Shown here one piece after another: positions 35,495 through 44,342 of a stretch of DNA of 64,000 nucleotides; the first letter of the stretch is position 1, and the number at the start of each line of letters is the position of its first letter. The stretch spans positions 1-64,000 of the forward strand of contig CAKPER010000002.1 of assembly GCA_934149245.1 (NCBI GenBank). Direction: 5' to 3'. The notes beneath the pieces were generated by a model. That model saw only the letters and a list, made by a program, of their open reading frames with translations, did no database searches and had not been told where the DNA came from. This DNA comes from an uncultured Bacilli bacterium (GTDB lineage: Bacteria > Bacillota_I > Bacilli_A > RF39 > UBA660). A program made the translations under genes and the position numbers.

Positions 35495-36081
35495 TTAATT
35501 ATATCTTTGGTATCTTTATTATAATTGGTATAGTTTATAGCTTTTTTACAGGTAATGTTGATGTTTTAAATAATAGTTTAATATCCTCTGGAGAAGATGC
35601 TATTAGTATGATTTTTAAAATGATTCCTTTATTATGCTTATGGTTGGGCGTTATGAAAATAGCAGAAGCCTCTAATTTAGTTGATAAAATATCAGGCTTT
35701 CTTTCTAAAATAATTCATCCATTATTTCCAGAACTTAAAAAAAATACTTCTTCAATAAGTTATATAGCTACTAATATTGCGATGAATATGCTAGGATTAG
35801 GTAGTGGAGCAACTCCTTTTGGATTAAAAGCTATGGAAAGTATGCAACAAGAAAATGATAAAAAAGATACTGCTAGTAGAAGTATGATAACTTTTCTTGT
35901 TATAAATACAGCATCTGTTACTATAATTCCGACAACAGTAATTAGTATGCGTATCCTAGCCGGTTCAACAAGTCCTACAATAATAGTACCAGCAAGCATT
36001 ATAACAACTATCTTATCTTGTTTTTTAGCTCTAATTTTTGATAGAATATTTTATCATATTTGGAGTGGTAAGTATGGCTAA
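35491..36081 (+). CDS. spmA: Spore maturation protein A-like (SpmA)
   Basis: 196 residues, multi-spanning membrane protein of the nucleoside-recognition (Gate) type. LCLWLGVMKIAE, then ATNIAMNMLGLGSGATPFGL and NTASVTIIPTTVISMR are typical SpmA motifs. In Bacillus and Clostridium SpmA with SpmB is needed for full spore-core dehydration. It is translationally coupled to the DacF-like gene and overlaps spmB. Confidence 0.9.
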   Translation: MINYIFGIFIIIGIVYSFFTGNVDVLNNSLISSGEDAISMIFKMIPLLCLWLGVMKIAEASNLVDKISGFLSKIIHPLFPELKKNTSSISYIATNIAMNMLGLGSGATPFGLKAMESMQQENDKKDTASRSMITFLVINTASVTIIPTTVISMRILAGSTSPTIIVPASIITTILSCFLALIFDRIFYHIWSGKYG

Positions 36082-36577
36082 TATTATTATACCCCTAATA
36101 GTACTTACTATAATCTTTTATGGTGTTATTAAAAATGTCTCTATCTATGACAAATTTTTAGAAGGTGTTAAAGAAGGTTTATCATTAGCTTTCAATATTT
36201 TTCCAACTATGTTTGCTATGACAATATGTATAAATGTAATTTTAAAAAGCAATATTATTAATGATTTATCTAGGTTAATATCGCCTTATTTGTTTGGGTA
36301 TCCTAAAGAATTAATTCCTTTAGCTATAATGCGTCCGTTATCAGGTTCATCTTCTTTAATTATCTTGGATAATATCTTAAAAACTAAAGGGCCAGATAGT
36401 TTTATTGGTAATGTTGCTTCAGTTCTTCAAGGAAGTACAGATACTACTATTTATATAATTAGTCTATACTTTTCAGCGGTTGGTATCAAAAAAATTAAAT
36501 ATTCTCTAATAGTGGGTTTACTAGCAGATTTTATGGCTATAATTATTTCTTTTGTTGTAGTAAAAATACTATTATAA
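36074..36577 (+). CDS. spmB: Spore maturation protein B-like (SpmB)
   Basis: ATG 36074 (MANIIIPLIVL) lies eight bases inside the spmA end. 167 residues, membrane protein with FEGVKEG-like start (LEGVKEGLSLAFNIFPTMFAM), RPLSGSSSLIIL and SVLQGSTDTTIYI, the hallmarks of SpmB. Ends at a terminator. Confidence 0.9.
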   Translation: MANIIIPLIVLTIIFYGVIKNVSIYDKFLEGVKEGLSLAFNIFPTMFAMTICINVILKSNIINDLSRLISPYLFGYPKELIPLAIMRPLSGSSSLIILDNILKTKGPDSFIGNVASVLQGSTDTTIYIISLYFSAVGIKKIKYSLIVGLLADFMAIIISFVVVKILL

Positions 36578-36588
36578 TTTTATAAAAA

Positions 36589-36619
36589 AGAAAAAACAGC
36601 CTTAATTTAGACTGTTTTT
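36589..36619. terminator. Terminator after spmB
   Basis: AAAAACAG and CTGTTTTT can pair, with T-rich flanks on both strands. It also overlaps the 3' end of the small minus-strand gene at 36602. Confidence 0.7.
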
Positions 36620-36760
36620 AGATGAATTAAATTCATTAGTATTAGAACTACTATTACTACTTGAATCGTTACATTTAGAACCACTCATATTAGAGTTCTT
36701 AGACTTTGAATTATTATTCTTGTTGCATAAATTCTTATTAGAATTTTTCTTTTTTCCCAT
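36602..36760 (-). CDS. Small Asn/Ser/Lys-rich protein (52 aa)
   Basis: ATG 36760 is preceded by GGGTGATG. The product begins MGKKKNSNKNLCNKNNNSKS and is 52 residues of almost only N, S and K with two cysteines, hydrophilic and probably disordered. It recalls small spore-type proteins in composition, but I see no SASP motif. Confidence 0.45.
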   Translation of the reverse strand: MGKKKNSNKNLCNKNNNSKSKNSNMSGSKCNDSSSNSSSNTNEFNSSKNSLN

Positions 36761-37224
36761 TTTTCATCACCCACTAATATTATTAACTAAAAAAAATAGA
36801 TATATTCATGCTTTTTTTACTTTTTTTTATCTTTAAAAATAGCAAACACTAAAATAATTATAAGTAAATATAATATAGACTATACACTATAAGAATAATT
36901 TATAAAAATTAACTTAAGAGAACCAAAAATAATACGAACAATAGTAAAAATACAAAAAAATAAAAATGTCAAAAAGTTAAAAATAAAAAAATAATAATTA
37001 TTAAAAATATGGATTTTTTTATAAAATGTTTAAATGATAAATAGAATAGAAAAATGTGAACAAACCTTATAAAATAAGGGAAAAATGTTAAAAATAGGTA
37101 TTTGACATATTTTTTTGAAAAAAACAAAAAAATTAAAAATAGAAAAAACCTAGATATTAAAAGAGTTTATTTTTTAAAAAAACTTTCAGTTAATTGAATG
37201 TTCGTATTTTTTGTAAAAATCTAC
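36761..37224. other. AT-rich intergenic region upstream of nrdD, no gene seen
   Basis: About 460 bp dominated by A- and T-runs. I find no coding frame, RNA or clear NrdR box. It may carry regulatory sites for nrdD. Confidence 0.5.
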
Positions 37225-37254
37225 TTGACAATTCTAAAAAATAGAGTTTATAAT
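37225..37254 (+). promoter_or_regulatory. Promoter of nrdD
   Basis: TTGACA (37225-37230) and TATAAT (37249-37254) with an 18-bp spacer, 33 bp before the start. Confidence 0.75.
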
Positions 37255-37287
37255 TAGGGTGTAATTCAAAGTAGAGGGAGTAGTTAG

Positions 37288-39594
37288 ATGAGTGTAATAA
37301 ATGAAAAATTATTAGAAAATTTAAAAGTAGTTAAAAGAAATGGCAAAAAAGTTGATTTTGACACAGCTAAAGTTGCTATTGCAATAAAGAAAGGCTTTGA
37401 TGGTGCTAATAAAGCTGAAGATGAAGAAGAAAGATATACAACAAAAGATATTCAAAAAGTATATCAAAGTGTAATTAAAAGAATTTTAAAAGAATATAAA
37501 GAGGAAGAAAAAATAAAAATAGAAAATATTCAAGATATGATTGAAGAGACGCTACAAAAGCTTGGCTATGAAGATGTCTATAAGTCATTTTCTGAATATA
37601 GAGATAGAAGAGCTCAATCAAGAAAGTTATTTTCTGATGAGAAAAAAATGCATAAGTTTTTAAAATCTTTAGAGGGATTAGGACTTAAAAATGCCAAAGA
37701 AGAAGATGCTAAAAGAGAAAATGCTAATATAGATGGAAATTCTGCTATGGGTACAATGCTACAATATGGTTCAACAGTAAGTAAAGAATTTGCTAAAGCA
37801 TATTTAATGAAGCCAAAATTTGCCTCATTACATGATGAGGGAGATATTCACATTCACGATATGGATTTCTTTGTAATGGGAACAACCACTTGTATGCAAA
37901 TTGATTTAAATAAGTTATTTAAAGGTGGATTTTCTACGGGTCATGGACATTTGAGAGAACCACAATCAATTAATTCATATGGAGCTCTAGCTGCCATAGC
38001 AATCCAATCAAATCAAAATGATCAGCACGGTGGTCAAAGTATTCCTGCATTTGATTTTTATATGGCACCAGGTGTTTTAAAAACTTTCAAAAAAGAATAT
38101 AAACAAGCTTTATATGAGTTGCTTGAATTTACGGATTTTATAAGTTTTGTAAATATGGACAAGTTATCTAAAGAAGTAGATAAGTTGAATTCAATAGAAG
38201 TTGATTTAGGTATATTTAGTAATTTTTATAAAGAAAGTAAAGAAGTTAGAAGAATTTTTGAAAAAGCCTATGACATAGCTTTAGCAAAAACAGATAGAGC
38301 AACTTATCAAGCTATGGAAGCTTTTGTACATAATCTAAATACAATGCATTCAAGAGCAGGAGCTCAAGTACCATTTTCTTCTATAAATTTTGGTACTGAT
38401 ACTTCACCAGAAGGTAGAATGGTTATGAAAAATTATTTGTTATCAATTGATGCTGGACTTGGAAAAAATGAGACACCAATTTTCCCTATTTCAATATTTA
38501 AAATAAAAGAAGGTGTTAATTTTAACCCAGGGGATCCAAACTATGATTTGTTTAAGCTATCATGTAAAGTATCAGCAAAAAGATTATTTCCAAATTTTTC
38601 TTTTCTAGATTCACCATTTAACAAGCAATATTATAAAGGCGATTATAATACAGAAGTGTGTTATATGGGTTGTAGAACAAGAGTTATGGGAAATGTAGTT
38701 GATCCTAACAAGGCTGTAACACCTGGAAGAGGAAATTTATCATTTACTTCTATCAATTTACCAAGGTTAGGTATCAATCATGGAATTGTAAAAAATGAAA
38801 AAACAGATTTAGATGGTTTCTTTAATGAATTAGGTGAGCTTATGGATACTGTTAAAGATCAATTACTTGAAAGATTTGAAGTTCAGTGCAATAAAAGATC
38901 ATACAATTTTCCATTTTTGTTAGAACAAGGAGTTTGGATTGATTCAGAAAAACTAAAACCTACTGATAGATTAAGAAAGGTATTAAAGCATGGTACTTTA
39001 AGTATTGGATTTATAGGACTTGCTGAATGCTTAAAAGCACTAATTGGAAAACATCATGGTGAATCAGAAGAAGCTCAAAAACTAGGATTAAAAATTATTG
39101 GATTTATGAGAAAAAAATGTGATGAATACTCTGAAAAATATAATTTGAATTTTACTTGTCTAGCAACACCAGCCGAAGGGTTGTCAGGTAGATTTGTAAA
39201 CATAGATAGAGCGATATATGGAAAAATAAAAGGAGTAACAGATAGAGATTATTATACTAATTCTTTCCATGTTCCAGTTTATTATAATATTTCTATTATA
39301 AACAAGATAAAGAAAGAGGCACCATATCATGCTCTAACAAATGCTGGCCATATAAGTTATATAGAATTAGATGGTGATACTACTAAAAACTTAGAAGCAT
39401 TTGAAAAAATAGTTCGTTTAATGAAAGAAAATAACATGGGGTATGCTGCGATTAATCATCCAGTCGATAGAGATCCAGTATGTGGTTATGTTGGTATAAT
39501 TGGAGATGTTTGTCCAGGATGTGGTAGGAAAGCATACGAGGGGGTCAGTGTTGATAAAGTAAATGACTTCAAGAAAAACTCATGCTGTAATTAA
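37288..39594 (+). CDS. nrdD: Anaerobic ribonucleoside-triphosphate reductase
   Basis: Oxygen-sensitive class III enzyme making deoxyribonucleotides. 768 residues: an ATP-cone (VVKRNGKKVDFDTAKVAIAI) at the N-terminus, then a glycyl-radical catalytic domain. DGDIHIHD-type motif appears as EGDIHIHDMDFF, with MGCRTRV around residue 460. Near the C-terminus, PVCGYVG holds the radical glycine, and CPGCG is a zinc-site pair. The protein ends SCCN about 25 residues beyond. GAGGGAG precedes the start. Followed by a separate small gene and nrdG. Confidence 0.96.
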   Translation: MSVINEKLLENLKVVKRNGKKVDFDTAKVAIAIKKGFDGANKAEDEEERYTTKDIQKVYQSVIKRILKEYKEEEKIKIENIQDMIEETLQKLGYEDVYKSFSEYRDRRAQSRKLFSDEKKMHKFLKSLEGLGLKNAKEEDAKRENANIDGNSAMGTMLQYGSTVSKEFAKAYLMKPKFASLHDEGDIHIHDMDFFVMGTTTCMQIDLNKLFKGGFSTGHGHLREPQSINSYGALAAIAIQSNQNDQHGGQSIPAFDFYMAPGVLKTFKKEYKQALYELLEFTDFISFVNMDKLSKEVDKLNSIEVDLGIFSNFYKESKEVRRIFEKAYDIALAKTDRATYQAMEAFVHNLNTMHSRAGAQVPFSSINFGTDTSPEGRMVMKNYLLSIDAGLGKNETPIFPISIFKIKEGVNFNPGDPNYDLFKLSCKVSAKRLFPNFSFLDSPFNKQYYKGDYNTEVCYMGCRTRVMGNVVDPNKAVTPGRGNLSFTSINLPRLGINHGIVKNEKTDLDGFFNELGELMDTVKDQLLERFEVQCNKRSYNFPFLLEQGVWIDSEKLKPTDRLRKVLKHGTLSIGFIGLAECLKALIGKHHGESEEAQKLGLKIIGFMRKKCDEYSEKYNLNFTCLATPAEGLSGRFVNIDRAIYGKIKGVTDRDYYTNSFHVPVYYNISIINKIKKEAPYHALTNAGHISYIELDGDTTKNLEAFEKIVRLMKENNMGYAAINHPVDRDPVCGYVGIIGDVCPGCGRKAYEGVSVDKVNDFKKNSCCN

Positions 39595-39617
39595 TAAAAG
39601 GAAAGAGGTAAATTAAG

Positions 39618-39791
39618 ATGAAAAAAGATGAAATTAAAGAAGTAAAGACAGTAGGAGAGGGAATTGGTTTTGAGAGAATAAGAAGAATTACAGGATACTT
39701 AGTAGGAACTGTCGAAAAATTTAACAATGGAAAAAAAGCAGAAGAGCATGATAGAGTAAAACATGGAACAGCAGGAATTATAGATAAATAA
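39618..39791 (+). CDS. Small protein resembling a detached NrdD C-terminal segment (57 aa)
   Basis: ATG 39618 has AGAGGT upstream. The product contains RIRRITGYLVGTVEKFNNGK and EHDRVKH. This resembles the R-x-TGY...FN-GK-E-DR segment found at the C-terminal end of many anaerobic RNRs. Here it is a separate gene between nrdD and nrdG, two bases before nrdG. Likely a subunit or accessory of the NrdD complex (inference). Confidence 0.7.
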   Translation: MKKDEIKEVKTVGEGIGFERIRRITGYLVGTVEKFNNGKKAEEHDRVKHGTAGIIDK

Positions 39792-39793
39792 AA

Positions 39794-40354
39794 ATGAAAA
39801 TAAGATTAGCAACTACAAAGCTGTCAAAAGATAGTATTGTAGATGGAGAAGGAATACGTACTGTAATTTGGACCCAGGGTTGTCCTCATAATTGTGCAGG
39901 TTGTCATAATCCAGAAACTCATGATTTTAATGCTGGTTATTTAATTGATATAGAAAAAGTTAAGAAAAATATAGAAATATTAGAAGGACAAGATGGAGTT
40001 ACCTTTTCAGGTGGTGATCCTATGCTCCAACCATTGCCTTGTAGCGAAATTGCAAAATTTTGTCATCTACTTGGTTTAAGTGTGTGGTGTTATACAGGAT
40101 ATACCTATGAAAAATTATTGGAAATGTCCGAAAATAATCCTGACATTATGAGCTTTTTAAAGCAAATTGATGTATTAGTAGATGGAAAATTTATAAAGGA
40201 AGAAAAGAGTTTTGATTTGAAATTTAAGGGTTCAAAAAATCAAAGAATAATAGATGTTCCAATAAGTCTTTTAAAAAAAGAAGTAGTATTAAAATATGAT
40301 TTAGATAAAAAGACTACCAATAAAGGTAGAAAAAATAAATATATGTTTGTTTAA
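39794..40354 (+). CDS. nrdG: Anaerobic ribonucleotide reductase activating protein
   Basis: Radical-SAM enzyme that installs the glycyl radical on NrdD. 186 residues with the cluster motif in QGCPHNCAGCHNPETHDF (CxxxCxxC), the GGDP SAM-binding motif in TFSGGDPMLQ, and VLVDGKFI near the end. Its start follows the small upstream gene by two bases. Confidence 0.96.
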   Translation: MKIRLATTKLSKDSIVDGEGIRTVIWTQGCPHNCAGCHNPETHDFNAGYLIDIEKVKKNIEILEGQDGVTFSGGDPMLQPLPCSEIAKFCHLLGLSVWCYTGYTYEKLLEMSENNPDIMSFLKQIDVLVDGKFIKEEKSFDLKFKGSKNQRIIDVPISLLKKEVVLKYDLDKKTTNKGRKNKYMFV

Positions 40355-40357
40355 AAT

Positions 40358-40402
40358 AAAAAATTGTAGACTAGAAATTAGTATAGTTTACAATTTTTTT
40401 GA
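40358..40402 (+). terminator. Terminator of the nrd operon
   Basis: AAATTGTA and TACAATTT pair with an inner ACTA/TAGT stem, followed by T residues. Confidence 0.7.
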
Positions 40403-40468
40403 TTTCTAAAATTTATTTATAATCTACATATTAAAATAATAAATATAATCAAGAAAATAAAATATTAT

Positions 40469-40500
40469 ATTAAAAAAACTCACATATCAATATGAGTTTC
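40469..40500 (-). terminator. Terminator of the rodA/ftsW gene
   Basis: On the minus strand AAACTCATATTGATATGTGAGTTT forms a stem with one mismatch, followed by seven Ts. Confidence 0.75.
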
Positions 40501-40506
40501 TCGTCT

Positions 40507-41655
40507 TTAATTAGTAAATCTTAAGCTTTCATTTGAAATATTAAATATCATTCCAACTAGTAACATGTATGATAATAAAGAAGAACCACCATAACTAATA
40601 AAGGGAAGTGTAATACCCATTATAGGTAGAACTCCGATTGTCATTGAAATATTTTGAATCTGTTGAAATAATAATACAGCAATAATTCCACCAATAGTAT
40701 ACTTATCTGTAATATCTGTAGTTTTTGATACCATATGTATAAGTGTTATATCAAAAAACATAATAAGTAATATAAGTAATGAAGCACCAATTAAACCAAA
40801 ATTAGAAGCAAATACACTAAAAATAAAATCGGTTTGCATTTCAGGAAAATATATAGGAGTTTTTCCATGACCTAAAATTCCAGCAGAACCAATAGCCGTA
40901 AGAGAATTAGTTAACTGCATACCACTACTACTAGACCAATTAACAATTCTATCAATACGATAAAGCAAACTAGTTCCGAAGATATCAATAAATAAATCAC
41001 TATTAATAAAATATAATATTCCACAGCAACTAATAATAGAACCTAATATTACTAAAACAAATAAAAACCAACGTTTTCTAATTCCACCAACGAATAACAT
41101 TACAAAGGTAATAATAAAGTAAATCATTACTGCTCCAGTATCTGGTTCAATAAATGTTAAAACTGATGGAATAGCAACTATAGCAAATACTTTTAATAAA
41201 AATTTAAATTCGTCACTAACAGATGGATTTGAGTATTGGTCATTGAAATCTCTAATTAACCTAGATAAGATAATAATCAAAAAAACTTTCATAAATTCAC
41301 TAGGTTGTATACTACCAATATATTTTATTTGAAACCAGCATTTAGCACTGTTAACTTCCTTACCAATAAATAGAACCAGCAATAAGGAAATAACTCCCAC
41401 TATATAAAACCACCAGGCATTATTGTATAAAAATTTATTTCCTAAAAACATCATAAAATAGGCAAGTCCAAAACCAATAACATACCAAACAATTTGCTTC
41501 ATCCAGTAATTTTGAAAATCTACTCCCATAAGACTTCTTGTGCAATATATAGAGACTACGGATACTATACTAAATAGTATAAGAGGAATTAATACAGAAT
41601 TTTCAACCTTAAACTTGGATACATTTTTAATAATATCACCACTTTCTATATGCAT
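40507..41655 (-). CDS. SEDS family peptidoglycan polymerase (RodA/FtsW)
   Basis: 382 residues, about ten membrane helices, intact. Loops include IGSIQPSEFMKVFLI, FPEMQTDFIFSVFA and the C-terminal GITLPFISYGGSSLLSYML. These polymerise lipid II into glycan strands with a partner class B PBP. Loops are less FtsW/SpoVE-like than the interrupted paralogue, favouring RodA, but I cannot settle this. It is the only complete SEDS gene in the window. Confidence 0.9.
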   Translation of the reverse strand: MHIESGDIIKNVSKFKVENSVLIPLILFSIVSVVSIYCTRSLMGVDFQNYWMKQIVWYVIGFGLAYFMMFLGNKFLYNNAWWFYIVGVISLLLVLFIGKEVNSAKCWFQIKYIGSIQPSEFMKVFLIIILSRLIRDFNDQYSNPSVSDEFKFLLKVFAIVAIPSVLTFIEPDTGAVMIYFIITFVMLFVGGIRKRWFLFVLVILGSIISCCGILYFINSDLFIDIFGTSLLYRIDRIVNWSSSSGMQLTNSLTAIGSAGILGHGKTPIYFPEMQTDFIFSVFASNFGLIGASLLILLIMFFDITLIHMVSKTTDITDKYTIGGIIAVLLFQQIQNISMTIGVLPIMGITLPFISYGGSSLLSYMLLVGMIFNISNESLRFTN

Positions 41656-41756
41656 AACTATTCTAGCATAAAATAGATTAATTATAAAGATATTTAATTA
41701 ATTATCTTTTAAAAATTGATATTTTAGTATATAATTATAATGAATGAGGTGCGTCT

Positions 41757-42215
41757 ATGAGAGTTGTTTTACAAAGAGTATTAAATTCTAGTGTGAAAGT
41801 AGAAGAAAAGGTAGTAGGGAAGATTGACCAAGGTTTACTAGTACTTGTTGCCTTTACTAAAGAAGATACCATGGATGAAATAAAATATATGGTGAATAAA
41901 ATAATAAATTTAAGAATATTTGATGATGAAGAAAAAGTTATGAATAAAAGTTTAATTGATATAAATGGCAGTATTTTATCTGTAAGTCAATTTACTTTAT
42001 ATGCTGATTCTAAAAAAGGAAATAGACCATCATATAAAAAAGCTCTAGAAAGTAATGAAGCAAAAAAACTTTATGAAAAGTTTAATGACGAGTTTAGAAA
42101 ATTACATGTAAAAATAGAAACAGGAATTTTTGGGGCTGATATGCAAGTTTCTCTTATCAATGATGGTCCAGTTTCTATTATACTGGAAAAGGAGAATAAA
42201 AATGGAGAAAAATAA
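41757..42215 (+). CDS. dtd: D-aminoacyl-tRNA deacylase
   Basis: Hydrolyses D-aminoacyl and glycyl-tRNA-Ala mischarging. 152 residues: MRVVLQRVLNSSVKVE at the start, the catalytic motif SVSQFTLYADSKKGNRP, and FGADMQVSLINDGPVSI (the cis Gly-Pro-like loop variant NDGPV). AGGTG upstream. Confidence 0.95.
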   Translation: MRVVLQRVLNSSVKVEEKVVGKIDQGLLVLVAFTKEDTMDEIKYMVNKIINLRIFDDEEKVMNKSLIDINGSILSVSQFTLYADSKKGNRPSYKKALESNEAKKLYEKFNDEFRKLHVKIETGIFGADMQVSLINDGPVSIILEKENKNGEK

Positions 42216-43260
42216 AATAAATTATAAATTAGTAAATATTTTGATAGTTATTCTAATAATAAGTCTACTATATTGGATAAGTGGCTTGTGGGTAGGAATA
42301 TTCGAAAAAGTTATTGCTATTTTACTACCATTTATTTTGGCATTTACGCTTGCTTATGCATTATATCCTATTCAAAAAAGATTAGTAAATTGTGGCTTTC
42401 CAAAGTGGTTGTCGGTTGGAATTATTTATTTTGTTTTAATTGGCTTTCTTGTTTTGATTGGTGTAATAGTAGTACCAATGTTTTATGATCAAATAGTACT
42501 ATTCTTAAGCAATATATCTGCAGTTATAACGGATATTTCATCAAAATATGAATTAGATTTAGGAATAATTCAAACTTCAGTATCAGATATATCTAGTGAT
42601 GTTATTAAAGATTTAGGAACTCATATTTCATCAGGAGCAATAACTATAGTAAATACTTCAATAAGTGTAGTTACTAATTTTATAATAGTAATGATTGTAT
42701 CAGTGTATTTCTTATATGATATGAGTGATATTAGAAAAGATATAAAGAAAAAGTTGAAACATAGAAAAAAGCGTTCGTATGCTTATGTTAAAAGATTAGA
42801 TAAAGAAGTTAGTAACTACTTAGTAGGTCTTCTTAAAAATATAGTTATTCAATTTTTCGAATATACTATAGTCTTCTTTTTAATAGGTCATCCTAATTAT
42901 TTAATATTAGGTATTCTAGCTTCTGTAACAACTATAATACCATATTTTGGAGGCTTAGTAGTAAATATTCTAGCTCTTGTTATCTCTTCGGTAATTAGTA
43001 CTAAATTATTTATTTTAACATTAATAGTATGTTTGATTTGTCCTAATATTGATGGATATATAATAAGTCCTAAAGTATATGGAAAAACAAATAAACTACA
43101 TCCTTTAGTTAATATCTTTGCTGTATTTGCTGGTGGAATATTGGCAGGATTTTGGGGGATTGTTATCTCGCTACCGATTGCTATAATTATAATAGCAACT
43201 TATAAATTTTTTAAAGAAGATATAAATACTAAATTAGTAACAATAAAAGATAGTAAATAG
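42202..43260 (+). CDS. AI-2E family transporter (UPF0118)
   Basis: ATG 42202 follows GGAGAAT and overlaps the dtd end by 14 bp. 352 residues with about seven membrane helices and a central soluble loop, the pattern of PF01594 proteins. The conserved IPYFGGLV and LIVCLICPNIDGYIISPKVYG, and the terminal GILAGFWGIVISLPIA are present. Members export small molecules or ions; autoinducer-2 export is shown for only a few. Confidence 0.88.
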   Translation: MEKNKINYKLVNILIVILIISLLYWISGLWVGIFEKVIAILLPFILAFTLAYALYPIQKRLVNCGFPKWLSVGIIYFVLIGFLVLIGVIVVPMFYDQIVLFLSNISAVITDISSKYELDLGIIQTSVSDISSDVIKDLGTHISSGAITIVNTSISVVTNFIIVMIVSVYFLYDMSDIRKDIKKKLKHRKKRSYAYVKRLDKEVSNYLVGLLKNIVIQFFEYTIVFFLIGHPNYLILGILASVTTIIPYFGGLVVNILALVISSVISTKLFILTLIVCLICPNIDGYIISPKVYGKTNKLHPLVNIFAVFAGGILAGFWGIVISLPIAIIIIATYKFFKEDINTKLVTIKDSK

Positions 43261-43269
43261 GGAGGAATT

Positions 43270-44280
43270 ATGAAAGTATTATTGTATACGGAAAGTGAAA
43301 AAATAATAGGCAAATCTGGGCTAGGAAAAGCTATAAAGCATCAACAATTAGCCCTTGAAAAAGCTAAAGTTGAATATACTCTGGATCCTAAGGATGATTA
43401 TGATATATTACATATAAATACATATTTTCCAGCATCTTATGAGTTTGCTAAAAAGGCCAAGAAAAACGGGAAGAAAATAGTATATCATGCTCATTCTACA
43501 GAAGAAGATTATAAGGATGGATTTATTTTTGCAAAACAAACAGCAACTATTTTTAAAAAATGGCTTATAAAATGTTATAACTTAGGAGATGAAATCATAA
43601 CACCAACTCCATATTCTAAAAAAATATTGGAAAGTTATGGTATAACAAAAAAAATTCATGCTATTAGTAATGGAATAGAATTAGAAAAGTTTAAACATGA
43701 TGATATTTTGGCTCAAAAATTTAGAGAAAAGTATGGCTATACTAAGGAAGATAAAATAGTTATAGGTATAGGTTTATATATAGAAAGAAAAGGAATAATA
43801 GACTTTGTAGAACTTGCTAAAAGAATGCCAGAATATAAATTTATTTGGTTTGGTTATAGCCCACTATCGGTAGCAACTAAGCCTGTTAAGGAGGCAGTAA
43901 CTACAAAACTGCCTAATCTTCTCTTTGCAGGTTATGTAGAATCAAACGAAATAATAGGTGCTATGAGTGGTTGTGATTTATATCTTTTTCCAACCTTAGA
44001 AGAAACAGAAGGAATTCCTATAATAGAAGCTTGTGCTTGCAAATGTAGAGCATTAATCAGAGATATACCAGTCTTTGAAGATTGGTTAATAGAAGGAAAA
44101 AATGTTTATAAAGCAAGTACTTTAGATGAGTTTGAGGAAAAGATTAGAAAAATAATTAAAAATGAGTTGCCAGATTTAACAGAAAAAGCTTATAAAGTTG
44201 CATATGATAGAAGAATAGAAGTTATTGGCGAACAATTAAAAGAAGTATATGAAAGTGTTATGTCTAATGAAAAGGAATAA
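43270..44280 (+). CDS. GT4 glycosyltransferase, probable glycolipid synthase
   Basis: 336 residues of the GT-B fold: MKVLLYTESEKI...SGLGKAI at the N-terminus, HAHSTEEDY, TPTPYSKKILE, IGLYIERKGI and the donor-site motif PTLEETEGIPIIEACACKC. The N-terminal pattern resembles diglucosyldiacylglycerol synthases of low-GC wall-less bacteria. A membrane-glycolipid role is inferred and tentative. An IS element follows, which may separate it from former operon partners. Confidence 0.8.
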   Translation: MKVLLYTESEKIIGKSGLGKAIKHQQLALEKAKVEYTLDPKDDYDILHINTYFPASYEFAKKAKKNGKKIVYHAHSTEEDYKDGFIFAKQTATIFKKWLIKCYNLGDEIITPTPYSKKILESYGITKKIHAISNGIELEKFKHDDILAQKFREKYGYTKEDKIVIGIGLYIERKGIIDFVELAKRMPEYKFIWFGYSPLSVATKPVKEAVTTKLPNLLFAGYVESNEIIGAMSGCDLYLFPTLEETEGIPIIEACACKCRALIRDIPVFEDWLIEGKNVYKASTLDEFEEKIRKIIKNELPDLTEKAYKVAYDRRIEVIGEQLKEVYESVMSNEKE

Positions 44281-44342
44281 CACTTTTTGTCTATTAAGTT
44301 AATACTTTATAAAAAAAATTTGTTTTCTTCTCCATTAAATTG

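Noticed and set aside
36780..37224. Replication origin or CRISPR-like array in the AT-rich region before nrdD
   Set aside because: No regularly spaced repeats, DnaA-box clusters or replication genes are seen; it is only AT-rich.
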